Shown: piece by piece, positions 27,348 to 34,637 of the stretch | Numbering within the stretch: the stretch's first letter is position 1 | How the letters are laid out: the number at the start of each line of letters is the position of its first letter | Assembly (NCBI RefSeq): GCF_016887965.1 | Contig: NZ_JAFDVD010000024.1 | Coordinates: forward strand, 1-64,000 | From: Phycicoccus sonneratiae | Lineage (GTDB): Bacteria; Actinomycetota; Actinomycetes; Actinomycetales; Dermatophilaceae | Reading direction: 5' to 3' | Length of the DNA: 64,000 bases | Position numbers and translations under genes: made by a program | The notes under the pieces: model-generated | What the model saw: only the letters and a program-made list of their open reading frames with translations | What the model was told of the DNA's origin: nothing | The model's database searches: none

Positions 27348-28367
27348 TCAGAGGCGGACGACCATCTTACCGGTGTTCTCGCCCCGCAGCACGCCGAGGA
27401 AGGCGTCGACGGCGTTCTCGAACCCGTCGACCGAGGTCTCCCGCAGCGAGAGCGTGCCGTCGGCGAGCCAGCCGGCCGCGCGGCGGAAGTACTCGCCGGC
27501 GAGGTCGTAGTGGTCGCCGACGAGGAAGCCCTCGATCCGACCGCGCGTCTGGATGAGCCGCGCGAGGTTGCGCGGTCCGGGGGCCGGCTCGGTGTCGTTG
27601 TAGACCGAGATCATCCCGCAGACGGCGATCCGCCCGCCGAGCCGCAGCGACCCGATGGCCGCCTCCAGGTGCTCGCCGCCGACGTTGTCGAAGTAGACGT
27701 CGATGCCGTCCGGGGCCAGCTCGCGCAGGTGGTCCGAGACGCGGCCGTCGCGGTACGAGAAGGCCGCGTCGAACCCGAGGTCCTCGGTGAGGTGGCGAAC
27801 CTTCTCGGGCGAGCCGGCCGAGCCGATGACCCGCGAGGCGCCGAGCGCCCTGGCCACCTGGCCCACCGCGCCGCCGACGGCACCCGCCGCGCCCGAGACG
27901 AACACGACGTCGCCCTCCTTCAGGGACGCGGTCCGGGTCAGGCCGGCGTAGGCGGTGAGGCCGGTCATCCCGAGCACGCCGAGGTACGCGGATGCCGGTG
28001 CGGCAGAGGCGTCGAGGACGCGGGCCTCGGAGGCGTCGAGCACCGCCACCTCGCGCCAGCCGAGCCCGTGCAGCACGTGGTCACCGACGGAGAACCCGTC
28101 GGCGCGCGACTCCTCGACGACGCCGACGGCCCCGCCGGTCATCGCCTCGCCGAGCTCGTAGGGGGCGGCGTAGGACTTGGCGGCGCTCATCCGGCCGCGC
28201 ATGTACGGGTCGACGGAGAGGACGACGTTGCGCACGCGGACCTGACCGTCGGCGAGCTCGGGGACCTCGCTCTCGGCGAGCTCGAAGTCGTCCGGGGTGG
28301 GCCAGCCGGTCGGGCGGGTCCGGAGGCGCCACTCGCGCGCGGTCGTGGTCGGGGCGGACTCGGTCAT
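27348..28367 (-). CDS. NADP-dependent medium-chain oxidoreductase (PTGR/curcumin-reductase-like)
   Basis: A 339-residue zinc-independent MDR enzyme. N-terminal substrate domain: RNVVLSVDPYMRGRMS is the signature of the prostaglandin-reductase/curcumin-reductase (CurA) branch, and LGMTGLTAYAGL and VFVSGAAGAVGGAVGQVARALGA start the nucleotide-binding fold. These enzymes reduce alpha,beta-unsaturated carbonyls with NADPH. A GGAGG ribosome site precedes the ATG. It lies downstream of a small gene and near a redox-type MarR regulator, which may suggest reactive-carbonyl or peroxide defence. Confidence 0.92.
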   Translation of the reverse strand: MTESAPTTTAREWRLRTRPTGWPTPDDFELAESEVPELADGQVRVRNVVLSVDPYMRGRMSAAKSYAAPYELGEAMTGGAVGVVEESRADGFSVGDHVLHGLGWREVAVLDASEARVLDASAAPASAYLGVLGMTGLTAYAGLTRTASLKEGDVVFVSGAAGAVGGAVGQVARALGASRVIGSAGSPEKVRHLTEDLGFDAAFSYRDGRVSDHLRELAPDGIDVYFDNVGGEHLEAAIGSLRLGGRIAVCGMISVYNDTEPAPGPRNLARLIQTRGRIEGFLVGDHYDLAGEYFRRAAGWLADGTLSLRETSVDGFENAVDAFLGVLRGENTGKMVVRL

Positions 28368-28480
28368 CGGGGACCTCCAGGGGTGTCGGGGGCGGGGAAC
28401 CGAGAAGGTCCAACGACAGCGGGGGCGCCGGGTATGCCGTGACCTCGTTCACCCGGACCGCCAACGCCCTCGGACGCAGG

Positions 28481-28660
28481 TCAGGAGGCCTCGCGACGGG
28501 CTCGCGCAGCGGCCACCTTCCGCTCGCGCTCGCGCCGCAGGCGCAGCTGGGGGTCGTCGGTGCCCAGCTGGGCCGGACCGAAGACGCTCGTCGTGACGTA
28601 CCGGAACCGCCACCCGAGGCGGTACAGGAGGGAGAGCCCCTCGGACGACTGGCGGGCCAT
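28481..28660 (-). CDS. small basic protein of unknown function
   Basis: A 59-residue protein starting MARQSSEGLSLLYRLGWRFRYVTTSVFGPAQLG and ending in a highly charged helix (RLRRERERKVAAARARRE). Starting two codons further upstream at 28666 is possible. It is divergent from the MarR gene, and the palindrome at 28676-28687 lies 16 bases from its start, so it is probably controlled by that regulator. I have no name for the family. Confidence 0.65.
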   Translation of the reverse strand: MARQSSEGLSLLYRLGWRFRYVTTSVFGPAQLGTDDPQLRLRRERERKVAAARARREAS

Positions 28661-28675
28661 GATCACTCCATCTAC

Positions 28676-28687
28676 TTAGTGCACTAA
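28676..28687. promoter_or_regulatory. palindromic operator TTAGTGCACTAA
   Basis: A perfect 12-bp palindrome centred between the small gene (start 28660, minus) and the MarR gene (start 28733, plus). Its size and position are those of a MarR-family operator controlling divergent promoters; autoregulation is likely. Confidence 0.7.
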
Positions 28688-28732
28688 TGATTCGTCCACG
28701 ATCCTACGCTCCCGACACCGTAGGATCACACC

Positions 28733-29200
28733 GTGTCCCCCACGCGCCACCCCGCACCCGAGGAGGCGGTCGACCTCCTCGCCCTCGACCGCCAGGTGTG
28801 CTTCGCCCTCGCGGTCGCGAGCCGCAACGTCATCGGCCTCTACCGGCCGCTGCTCGAACCGATGGGCCTGACCCACCCTCAGTACCTCGTCATGCTGGCG
28901 CTCTGGGAGGAGTCGCCACTGCGGGTCTCGGAGATCGCGCGACGTCTCAGCCTCGAACCGGCCACGCTCTCGCCCCTGCTCAAGCGGCTGGAGGTGGCCG
29001 GCTTCGTCGACCGCCGTCGAGACAGCGGCGACGAGCGGGTCGTCACCGTCGCCCTGACGACGGCCGGGCGCCGGCTGCGACGCCGGGCCGAGCAGATCCC
29101 CCCGGCGGTCATCGAACGGCTCGGGATGGACGTCGCCGAGCTCGAGGAGATCCGCGACCGGCTCGGTCGCCTCATCGACGCCACGCGCAGCACCCGCTGA
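28733..29200 (+). CDS. MarR family regulator, OhrR-like
   Basis: A 155-residue winged-helix regulator. LLALDRQVCFALAVASRNVIGLYRPLLEPMGLTHPQYLVMLALWE aligns by eye with OhrR, including the reactive cysteine (Cys23) that senses organic hydroperoxides; the wing is DRRRDSGDERVVTVALT. Start GTG 28733 with TAGGAT at 28721-28726 and six intervening bases indicates a leaderless message. No ohr (organic hydroperoxide reductase) gene is adjacent, so the regulated target may be the divergent small protein or the NADP-dependent reductase beyond it. The palindrome at 28676 is the likely binding site. Confidence 0.9.
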   Translation: MSPTRHPAPEEAVDLLALDRQVCFALAVASRNVIGLYRPLLEPMGLTHPQYLVMLALWEESPLRVSEIARRLSLEPATLSPLLKRLEVAGFVDRRRDSGDERVVTVALTTAGRRLRRRAEQIPPAVIERLGMDVAELEEIRDRLGRLIDATRSTR

Positions 29201-29242
29201 CGGCGGGCCGATTTCGCGTCGACGGCGCATCGCCGCTACCGT

Positions 29243-29342
29243 TGGCCGTGAAAGGGAGTAGTCCCCAATCGCCGTGTCGACACACTGACCCCCGGGTCCG
29301 GTACGGCGGGCCACCACCGGTGGCGGACGAGACTTTCGGCCA
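29243..29342 (+). promoter_or_regulatory. yybP-ykoY manganese riboswitch upstream of the GDT1-like gene
   Basis: The conserved pieces are recognisable: GAAAGGGAGTAG at 29250-29261 and GACGAGACTTTC at 29326-29337, the two halves of the metal-binding core. The outer helix is formed by TGGCCG (29243-29248) plus AAAG (29251-29254) with CTTT (29333-29336) plus CGGCCA (29337-29342). This class binds Mn2+ and very often controls UPF0016/GDT1, TerC and MntP genes, which fits the gene that follows. Confidence 0.9.
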
Positions 29343-29418
29343 GACGCACGTGCCCATCACCGGACGTGCCGGCCGAGAGGTCCGTCCCGCGGCACTCCTC
29401 GTCCGGCACGAGGAAGAG
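29333..29418 (+). promoter_or_regulatory. expression platform: alternative helices around the Shine-Dalgarno
   Basis: Three competing pairings are visible. CTTTCGGCC (29333-29341, part of P1) can instead pair with GGCCGAGAG (29371-29379). CGTGCCGG (29365-29372) can pair with CCGGCACG (29403-29410). TCCTCGT (29396-29402) can pair with ACGAGGA (29408-29414), which buries the Shine-Dalgarno AGGA. The logic fits translation being switched on by manganese. Confidence 0.65.
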
Positions 29419-29428
29419 CCCCCACCAC

Positions 29429-30007
29429 ATGTACGCGTTCCTGCTCAGCACGGCCGTCATCTTCGTCGCCGAGCTCGGCGACAAGAGCCAGCTCATGGCG
29501 ATGACCTTCGCCACCCGCTACCGGGTGCGTGACGTCCTCATCGGCATCACCGCCGCCACGGCCGTCGTCCACCTCGTCTCCGTCGGCATCGGCGCCGCCG
29601 TCGGGACCGCCTTCGAGCAGTACCAGGGCGTCATCTCGGTCGTCGCCGGCGTCGCCTTCCTCGTCTTCGCCGCGTGGACCCTGCGCGGCGACGAGCTGAC
29701 CGACGACGAGGCAGACAAGGCCCGTCGCAGCACCGGCGCGGCGCTCCTCGCCGTCGGCACCGCCTTCTTCCTCGCCGAGCTCGGCGACAAGACGATGCTC
29801 GCGACCATCACGCTCGCGACCCAGGAGGGCTGGTTCGGCACGTGGGTCGGCAGCACGGTCGGGATGGTCGCGGCCGACGCGCTGGCCATCGGCGTCGGCG
29901 CGGTGCTCGGCCGCAAGCTGCCCGAGAAGGTCATCAAGTACGGCGCCGCCGCGGCCTTCCTCGTCTTCGGCCTCGTCCTCATCGCCCAGGGGCTCGGATG
30001 GCTCTGA
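29429..30007 (+). CDS. TMEM165/GDT1 (UPF0016) family manganese exporter
   Basis: A 192-residue protein of six to seven membrane segments with the two family signatures, FVAELGDKSQLMAM near the N-terminus and FFLAELGDKTMLATITLAT around residue 115. Bacterial members export Mn2+ (MneA/MntX-type) in exchange for protons, and eukaryotic relatives handle Mn2+/Ca2+ in the Golgi. ATG 29429 is chosen because it starts at the first membrane segment (YAFLLSTAVIFVAELGD); the frame to 29366 runs through the riboswitch expression platform. Manganese control through the upstream riboswitch is expected. The stop overlaps the following gene by 10 bases. Confidence 0.93.
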   Translation: MYAFLLSTAVIFVAELGDKSQLMAMTFATRYRVRDVLIGITAATAVVHLVSVGIGAAVGTAFEQYQGVISVVAGVAFLVFAAWTLRGDELTDDEADKARRSTGAALLAVGTAFFLAELGDKTMLATITLATQEGWFGTWVGSTVGMVAADALAIGVGAVLGRKLPEKVIKYGAAAAFLVFGLVLIAQGLGWL

Positions 30008-30807
30008 CCTCGACCTCCGTCACGCTCGACCTCCGCACCGAGGTCGTGGCGGCCGGTGAGCTGGCCTTCTGCCTCGCCGTCGCCGCGCACCTCGACGCGG
30101 AGGAGTCACTGACCGTCTCCGGGCCGGACGGCGACACGCTCGCCGTCCGGGAGGTGGCGCTCGGCCACGGCACCCGGCTGCACCTCGTCGATGCGCCGCT
30201 CGGCGACCTGCGCGTCGAGTACGCCGCCACCGTGTCGGCCGGTTCGCGCCCCGCACCCGTCACGGACGCCGACCGCTTCACGTACGTGCTGCCGAGCCGG
30301 TACTGCCCGAGCGACCGCGTCGCCGGTTGGGCCGCAGGCGAGTTCGGCGGCGTCGACGACCCGTGGCAGCTCGCGCTGCGGGTCGTCGAGTGGGTGGGCG
30401 CGCGCACGGAGTACACGCCGGGCTCGACCGACGCGGGCGACGACGCCCTCGTCCCGCTGCACACCGGGCAGGGCGTGTGCCGCGACTACGCGCACCTCAC
30501 GACGACGCTCCTGAGGGCGCTCGAGGTGCCTGCGCGGTACGTCTCGGTCTACGCGCCGGGACTCGACCCGATGGACGCGCACGCCGTCGTCGAGGTGGCG
30601 GTCGGCGACGAGTGGCGCCTGCTCGACGCCACGCGACTCGCGCCCCGTGCCTCGATGGTGCGCACGGGCACCGGGCGCGACGCGGCCGACGTGGCGCTGA
30701 TGACGACGCTCGGGGCCGAGACCGGGCCGTTCGCCCTCGGCGTCACCGCCGTCGCCGACCCGGACCTGCCGCAGGAGGACCCGAGCGCGGTCGTCGTCCT
30801 CGCCTGA
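29998..30807 (+). CDS. transglutaminase-like family protein
   Basis: A 269-residue soluble protein with a beta-rich N-terminal domain (transglut_N-like) and a papain-like transglutaminase core: catalytic Cys in GQGVCRDYAHL (about residue 160), His in DAHAVVEVAV and Asp in EWRLLDATRLAP. Such proteins are usually peptidases or peptide-modifying enzymes and not true transglutaminases. ATG 29998 overlaps the end of the GDT1 gene, so the two are translated from one mRNA and may share manganese control. A functional link is not obvious. Confidence 0.88.
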   Translation: MALTSTSVTLDLRTEVVAAGELAFCLAVAAHLDAEESLTVSGPDGDTLAVREVALGHGTRLHLVDAPLGDLRVEYAATVSAGSRPAPVTDADRFTYVLPSRYCPSDRVAGWAAGEFGGVDDPWQLALRVVEWVGARTEYTPGSTDAGDDALVPLHTGQGVCRDYAHLTTTLLRALEVPARYVSVYAPGLDPMDAHAVVEVAVGDEWRLLDATRLAPRASMVRTGTGRDAADVALMTTLGAETGPFALGVTAVADPDLPQEDPSAVVVLA

Positions 30808-30817
30808 CCAGCTGCGC

Positions 30818-31123
30818 TCAGCGCCGCAGGGCGTCCCGGACGAGCCTCGGGTCCGGGTTCGTGTGCGGCACGCCGTCGATGACGATGGTCGGCACGGTCT
30901 CGTTGCCGTCGTTGACGCTCGCCACGTACGCCCGCGCGTCGTCGTCCTCCCAGATGTTCACCCAGCGGGCACGGGACCGCTCCCGGCGCACGGCCATCCG
31001 CAGGCGCCCACAGAACGGGCAGCCGGGACGCCAGTACACAGTGGCGCCGTGCTCCGCGTGGGCGAGCGCCTCGGCGTGCGGGGTCGCCTCCGGGTGGCCG
31101 GCGACGAGGTCGACGAGTCCCAT
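30818..31123 (-). CDS. glutaredoxin-like / mycoredoxin-type protein
   Basis: A 101-residue thioredoxin-fold protein with the active site WRPGCPFCGRLR (CPFC, residues 35-38), a cis-proline in NETVPTIVIDG and a C-terminal TNPDP segment. These features match actinobacterial glutaredoxin/mycoredoxin proteins, which reduce mycothiol mixed disulfides; the CPFC dipeptide differs slightly from the CGYC or CPWC types. The start ATG 31123 follows the AGE-family gene on the same strand with a 32-base gap, suggesting an operon. The larger frame reaching 32287 is an antisense shadow. Confidence 0.88.
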   Translation of the reverse strand: MGLVDLVAGHPEATPHAEALAHAEHGATVYWRPGCPFCGRLRMAVRRERSRARWVNIWEDDDARAYVASVNDGNETVPTIVIDGVPHTNPDPRLVRDALRR

Positions 31124-31155
31124 GAGCGGAGGGTACGCCCCACGGTGGGCGCGGG

Positions 31156-32322
31156 TCAGGCCTCGAGCGGGCCGGCCAGCGCGCCGCCGCAGTGGTAGAC
31201 GTCCGGTCGGCCGGGCCAGATGGTGCCCGCCTCCTGCATCTGCTCGTCGAGCTCGTTGCGCCACGTGCCCCGCTCGTCGACGAAGTAGCGGGCCGCGTGG
31301 TCCCAGAGCCGGCGGTACCAGCCCTCCCAGTGCTCGTCCCCGGTGCGCCGGACGAGGGAGGCGGTGAGCTGGAGGCCCTCGCACACCGGCCAGTGCAGCC
31401 GCACGTCGGAGACCGGCCGGCCGTCCCAGCCGACGGTGTAGACCAGCCCGGGGCGACCGTCGAGGGCCCACCCGCCGTCGAGGGCCCGGCGGGCGAGGGC
31501 GTCGGCGGCCTCGACGAGCCAGGCCGGTGACCCGACGAGCGGCGACTCGTCGAGCTGGAGGAGGAAGCGACCCCACTCGAGCGAGTGCCCGAAGGTCGCG
31601 CCGTACGGACGGAACGGGTGGTTCGGCTCGTCGCGGTTGTACTCCGGGAGGACCTGCCAGTCGGCGGTGTAGTGCTCGGGGAGCAGCCACCCCTGCTCGC
31701 GCGCGAACCCGTCGACGATGCGCTCGGCGACGGCCAGGCCCCGCCGGTGCCAGACGGCGTCCCCCGTCGCGGTGCCCATCGCGAGGAACGCCTCGAGCCC
31801 GTGCATGTTGGCGTTGGCGCCGCGGTAGTCCTCGGAGTCGGACCAGTCCGGCGCGAACGACTCGCGCAGGGCCTCGCTCGCGGGGTCCCAGAGGTGGGCG
31901 TCGACGACCTCGACGACCTGCTCGAGCAGCGCTGCCGCGGAAGGGTGCCCGACACCCAGCGCCGCGGACGCCGCGAGCCCGACGTGCACGTGGTCGTAGG
32001 TCATCTTCCGCGTCTCGGTCCCCGGTTCGCTGAGCCAGCCGCCGTGCACGTGGTCGGCGTGCAGGCCGGTGAGCGAGGACATCGCGTGGTCGAGCAGCTC
32101 GCCGGAGCCCGGGACCCCGTGCCGCACACCGGCGGCCGCGGTGTAGGCCATCCGGGCGGTGAGGAACAGCTGCGGGCCGCGGTCGGGCAGCGGTGTGCCG
32201 TCGCCGTCGAGGTGGTGGAAGCCGCCGTCGGGACGGATCGACCCGAGGGCGAAGCCGAGGACGTCGGCGAGTCCGCGCCCCAGCCACTCACGGTGCGCGG
32301 GGGTGTCGAGCCAGCTGGTCAC
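31156..32322 (-). CDS. AGE family epimerase/isomerase
   Basis: A 388-residue alpha6/alpha6-barrel protein of the N-acylglucosamine 2-epimerase superfamily (YihS, mannose isomerase, cellobiose epimerase relatives). Catalytic-type histidines occur in TYDHVHVGLA, NANMHGLEAFLA (the family NxxMH signature) and GHSLEWGRFLLQL (GHxxEW signature), and HYTADW precedes it. The start is GTG 32322 (TSWLDTPAHREWLGRGLADVL), which overlaps the mutarotase stop by four bases (GTGA). With the sugar-phosphate mutarotase upstream it forms a small carbohydrate-handling operon; which sugar is unknown. Confidence 0.92.
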   Translation of the reverse strand: MTSWLDTPAHREWLGRGLADVLGFALGSIRPDGGFHHLDGDGTPLPDRGPQLFLTARMAYTAAAGVRHGVPGSGELLDHAMSSLTGLHADHVHGGWLSEPGTETRKMTYDHVHVGLAASAALGVGHPSAAALLEQVVEVVDAHLWDPASEALRESFAPDWSDSEDYRGANANMHGLEAFLAMGTATGDAVWHRRGLAVAERIVDGFAREQGWLLPEHYTADWQVLPEYNRDEPNHPFRPYGATFGHSLEWGRFLLQLDESPLVGSPAWLVEAADALARRALDGGWALDGRPGLVYTVGWDGRPVSDVRLHWPVCEGLQLTASLVRRTGDEHWEGWYRRLWDHAARYFVDERGTWRNELDEQMQEAGTIWPGRPDVYHCGGALAGPLEA

Positions 32323-33152
32323 AGGTCCTCCACGGACAGGCGGTAGGTCATCCACCGGGTCTGGCCCGGGTCGACGGTGACGACGTCGTCGAGGACGTTG
32401 GCGGCCTCGACGCAGAGCAGGTGCGGCCACTGGTCGCCGATGTCGTCGAGGCCGATCGCCTTCTCGGACCACGGGTTCCACACGACGCGATCGGCGGCCC
32501 CGGTGGTCGAGACGGTGAGGCGCCGGCCGAGCACGGGGTCGGTGACGACGACGTCGGCGCTGCTGCGGTACACCCGGTCGGTCTCGCCGGTGAGGACGAG
32601 GTCGCCCTCCTGGACGAGGTCCTCGCCGAGCACCTTGTCGTGGAAGGGCGTGCCGTCGAGCCCGCCGACGACGACCCGGCGGACGTCACCGACCGCGAGG
32701 TAGGCGTGCAGCGCCTCCTCGACGACGAAGGGCTCGTCGCCGGTGTTCGTCGTCGAGAGGGTGACCTCGAGAGTCGTGCCGAAGCGGGTGACGAGGTCGA
32801 GGTGGTACGCCTGCGACCAGTCGGGGTGGGAGGCGTCGTCCGGCGTCAGGCGATGACGCAGGACGCGACTGTCGGGCCCCTCGTCCTCCCCGAGGAACTG
32901 CCACGTGCTCGACCGGGCGAACCCGTGCGAGGGCGTCATCCCGCCGCCACGCCCCGGTCCGAACCACGGCCAGCACACCGGGATCCCGGCGTGGGGCGGT
33001 GTGCCGGACCGCACCGGGACTCCGGGGTGCGCGAAGAGCACCGGCGCGTGCCCGGTGGGGGCCCAGGCGAGGACGAGGCCCCCCTCGTCGAGGACGGTGC
33101 CGGTGCAGCGGTCGGTGTCGACCTCGCGGGCGAGGGGTCCGGGTGCGCTCAC
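32319..33152 (-). CDS. D-hexose-6-phosphate mutarotase / aldose 1-epimerase-like
   Basis: A 277-residue protein of the YeaD subfamily of galactose mutarotase-like proteins: PVCWPWFGPG and PSHGFARSSTWQF (Arg and His of the sugar-phosphate site), DLVTRFGTTLEVTLSTTN and HAYLAVGDV (second His), and the late catalytic-type Glu region VWNPWSEKAIGLDDIGD. Start is GTG 33152; the poor ribosome site suggests a short or absent leader. The gene is the first of an operon with the AGE epimerase and the glutaredoxin-like gene. Confidence 0.92.
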   Translation of the reverse strand: MSAPGPLAREVDTDRCTGTVLDEGGLVLAWAPTGHAPVLFAHPGVPVRSGTPPHAGIPVCWPWFGPGRGGGMTPSHGFARSSTWQFLGEDEGPDSRVLRHRLTPDDASHPDWSQAYHLDLVTRFGTTLEVTLSTTNTGDEPFVVEEALHAYLAVGDVRRVVVGGLDGTPFHDKVLGEDLVQEGDLVLTGETDRVYRSSADVVVTDPVLGRRLTVSTTGAADRVVWNPWSEKAIGLDDIGDQWPHLLCVEAANVLDDVVTVDPGQTRWMTYRLSVEDL

Positions 33153-33216
33153 TCCCCCACCGTATTGACCGGGGCGAGGGCGCACCAGCGGCGCCCACGC
33201 CCCGGCCGTGGCGGGC

Positions 33217-34275
33217 TCAGGAGTGCTCGGAGCCGACCTGCTCGAGCGGCTCCTCGTCGAAGCTCTCGCCGCGCGCCTCGGCCCGCCGCTTGGCGAGCAG
33301 GCTCGTCACCGTGACGGTGGCGAGGATGCCGACGATGACCCCGAGCGAGGCGAGCGTGGGCACCTCCGGGGTGCCCGGCCAGATGCCGTGCGCCCAGTGG
33401 AGGACGAGCTTGACGCCAATGAAGGCGAGGATCGCCGCGAGGCCGTGCCCGAGGTGGACCAGCGAGCCGAGCGCGCCCTCGAGGACGAAGTACAGCGCCC
33501 GCAGGCCGAGCAGGGCGAAGGCGTTCGTCGCGAAGACGAGGTAGGCGTCGCCGGTGATGCCGAACACCGCCGGGACGGAGTCGACGGCGAAGACGATGTC
33601 GGTGCCGAGGATGGCCACCGCGACGAGCCCGAGCGGGGTGAGCGCACGCTTGCCGGCCTCGCGGACGGTGAGGTTCGGGCCGCGGTAGTCCTCGACGACC
33701 GGGAAGAAGCGGCGCAGCACCTTGACCGAGCGCAGCGAGCCGATGTCGACGGCCTGGTCCTCGTGCGACATCGCGTCCTTGAGGACCTTGACCGCCGTGA
33801 CGAGCAGGATGACGCCGAAGAGGAGGAAGGTCCACGAGAACATCGAGATGAGCTGGGCGCCGAGGGCGATGAAGATGCCGCGGAGGACCAGCGCGCCGGC
33901 CACGCCGATGAGCAGCACCCGCTGGCGCAGCTCCTTGGGGACCGCGAAGGCGGTGAGCAGGAGCATGAAGACGAAGAGGTTGTCGACCGAGAGCGACTTC
34001 TCGACGAGGTAGCCCGTGTAGTACTCGAGCCCGCGGTCGCCGCCGTACTGCGTCCAGATGTAGACGCCGAAGGCCAGCGGGAGGGCGATGTAGAAGCTCG
34101 ACCAGGCGACGGCCTCCTTCATCGAGACCTCGTGCGGCTTGCGGGTCAGGAGGAAGTCGAGGGCGAAGAGGGCGAGGACGGCGCCGATCGTCACGCCCCA
34201 GAGCAGGGGCGTTCCGACGGAGGACTCGGCGGCGGCGGGCTCGGCCGCGGCGAGCAGGGTGGGGAGGGTGGACAC
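33217..34275 (-). CDS. TerC/Alx family membrane protein (manganese export)
   Basis: A 352-residue protein with about nine membrane segments and TerC signatures: YLVEKSLSVDNLFVFMLLL (acidic DN of the first motif) and ILGTDIVFAVDSVPAVFGIT (second motif). Alx and related TerC proteins export Mn2+, in part to metalate exoenzymes, and E. coli alx is controlled by the same riboswitch class found in front of this gene. Start GTG 34275 lies five bases behind GGAG (34284-34281). A charged C-terminal tail (AKRRAEARGESFDEEPLEQVGSEHS) follows the last membrane segment. Confidence 0.94.
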   Translation of the reverse strand: MSTLPTLLAAAEPAAAESSVGTPLLWGVTIGAVLALFALDFLLTRKPHEVSMKEAVAWSSFYIALPLAFGVYIWTQYGGDRGLEYYTGYLVEKSLSVDNLFVFMLLLTAFAVPKELRQRVLLIGVAGALVLRGIFIALGAQLISMFSWTFLLFGVILLVTAVKVLKDAMSHEDQAVDIGSLRSVKVLRRFFPVVEDYRGPNLTVREAGKRALTPLGLVAVAILGTDIVFAVDSVPAVFGITGDAYLVFATNAFALLGLRALYFVLEGALGSLVHLGHGLAAILAFIGVKLVLHWAHGIWPGTPEVPTLASLGVIVGILATVTVTSLLAKRRAEARGESFDEEPLEQVGSEHS

Positions 34276-34400
34276 GATGGCTCCTCAGGGCACGGTGAAC
34301 GGTCCTGAGGTCTCCTTCACCGCCCGGGGGCGGCGCCGCACCGGGAGCGCCGTGGGGCGCTCGTACTGACCGGAACGGACTTGGGAAGTACTCCCCTCGT
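34276..34400 (-). promoter_or_regulatory. yybP-ykoY manganese riboswitch and expression platform upstream of terC
   Basis: On the minus strand GAGGGGAGTAC (34398-34388) and GGAGACCTC (34315-34307) form the conserved core, with GAGG pairing to CCTC as the closing helix and GGTCAGTACGAG in the internal part. The 3' strand of that helix can instead pair as CCTCAGG (34310-34304) with CCTGAGG (34289-34283), which overlaps the Shine-Dalgarno GGAG. Manganese binding would free the ribosome site, an on-switch as in alx and mntP. Confidence 0.85.
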
Positions 34401-34480
34401 CGTCGTGGAGTCTACCGGCGGCCGCGTCTTTTCCCCAAGTCCGTGTGTGGAAAAGGCGCCGACCTTCGACAGCGCCCCGG

Positions 34481-34634
34481 CCGGTGTCCACCAATCGACA
34501 CATTCGTCAGTTCGTGGACGGACGCCTGCCAGCCGGTGTCCACCAATCGACACATTCGTCAGTTCGTGGACGGACGCCTGCCGATCGATGTGCAGCAATC
34601 GACACATTCGTCGAAAGATGCTCGGACGTCTGGC
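34481..34634. repeat. three tandem 52-bp hairpin repeats with core GACACATTCGTC
   Basis: Units start at 34481, 34533 and about 34585, and the core GACACATTCGTC occurs at 34497, 34549 and 34601, an exact 52-bp period. In the first two units GTCCAC and GTGGAC flank the core as inverted arms (for example 34486-34491 and 34514-34519). The third unit is divergent at both ends. They lie between the photolyase stop and the terC leader. A related pair is at 51169-51250. Confidence 0.85.
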
Positions 34635-34637
34635 CGG

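Noticed and set aside
24834-28442. 1202-codon plus-strand frame
   Set aside because: It is the antisense of the M1 peptidase and the MDR oxidoreductase, with no family motifs and an Arg/Val/Asp-rich composition.
34481-34634. CRISPR array
   Set aside because: Three repeats abut each other with no unique spacers, unit length is 52 and no cas gene is near.
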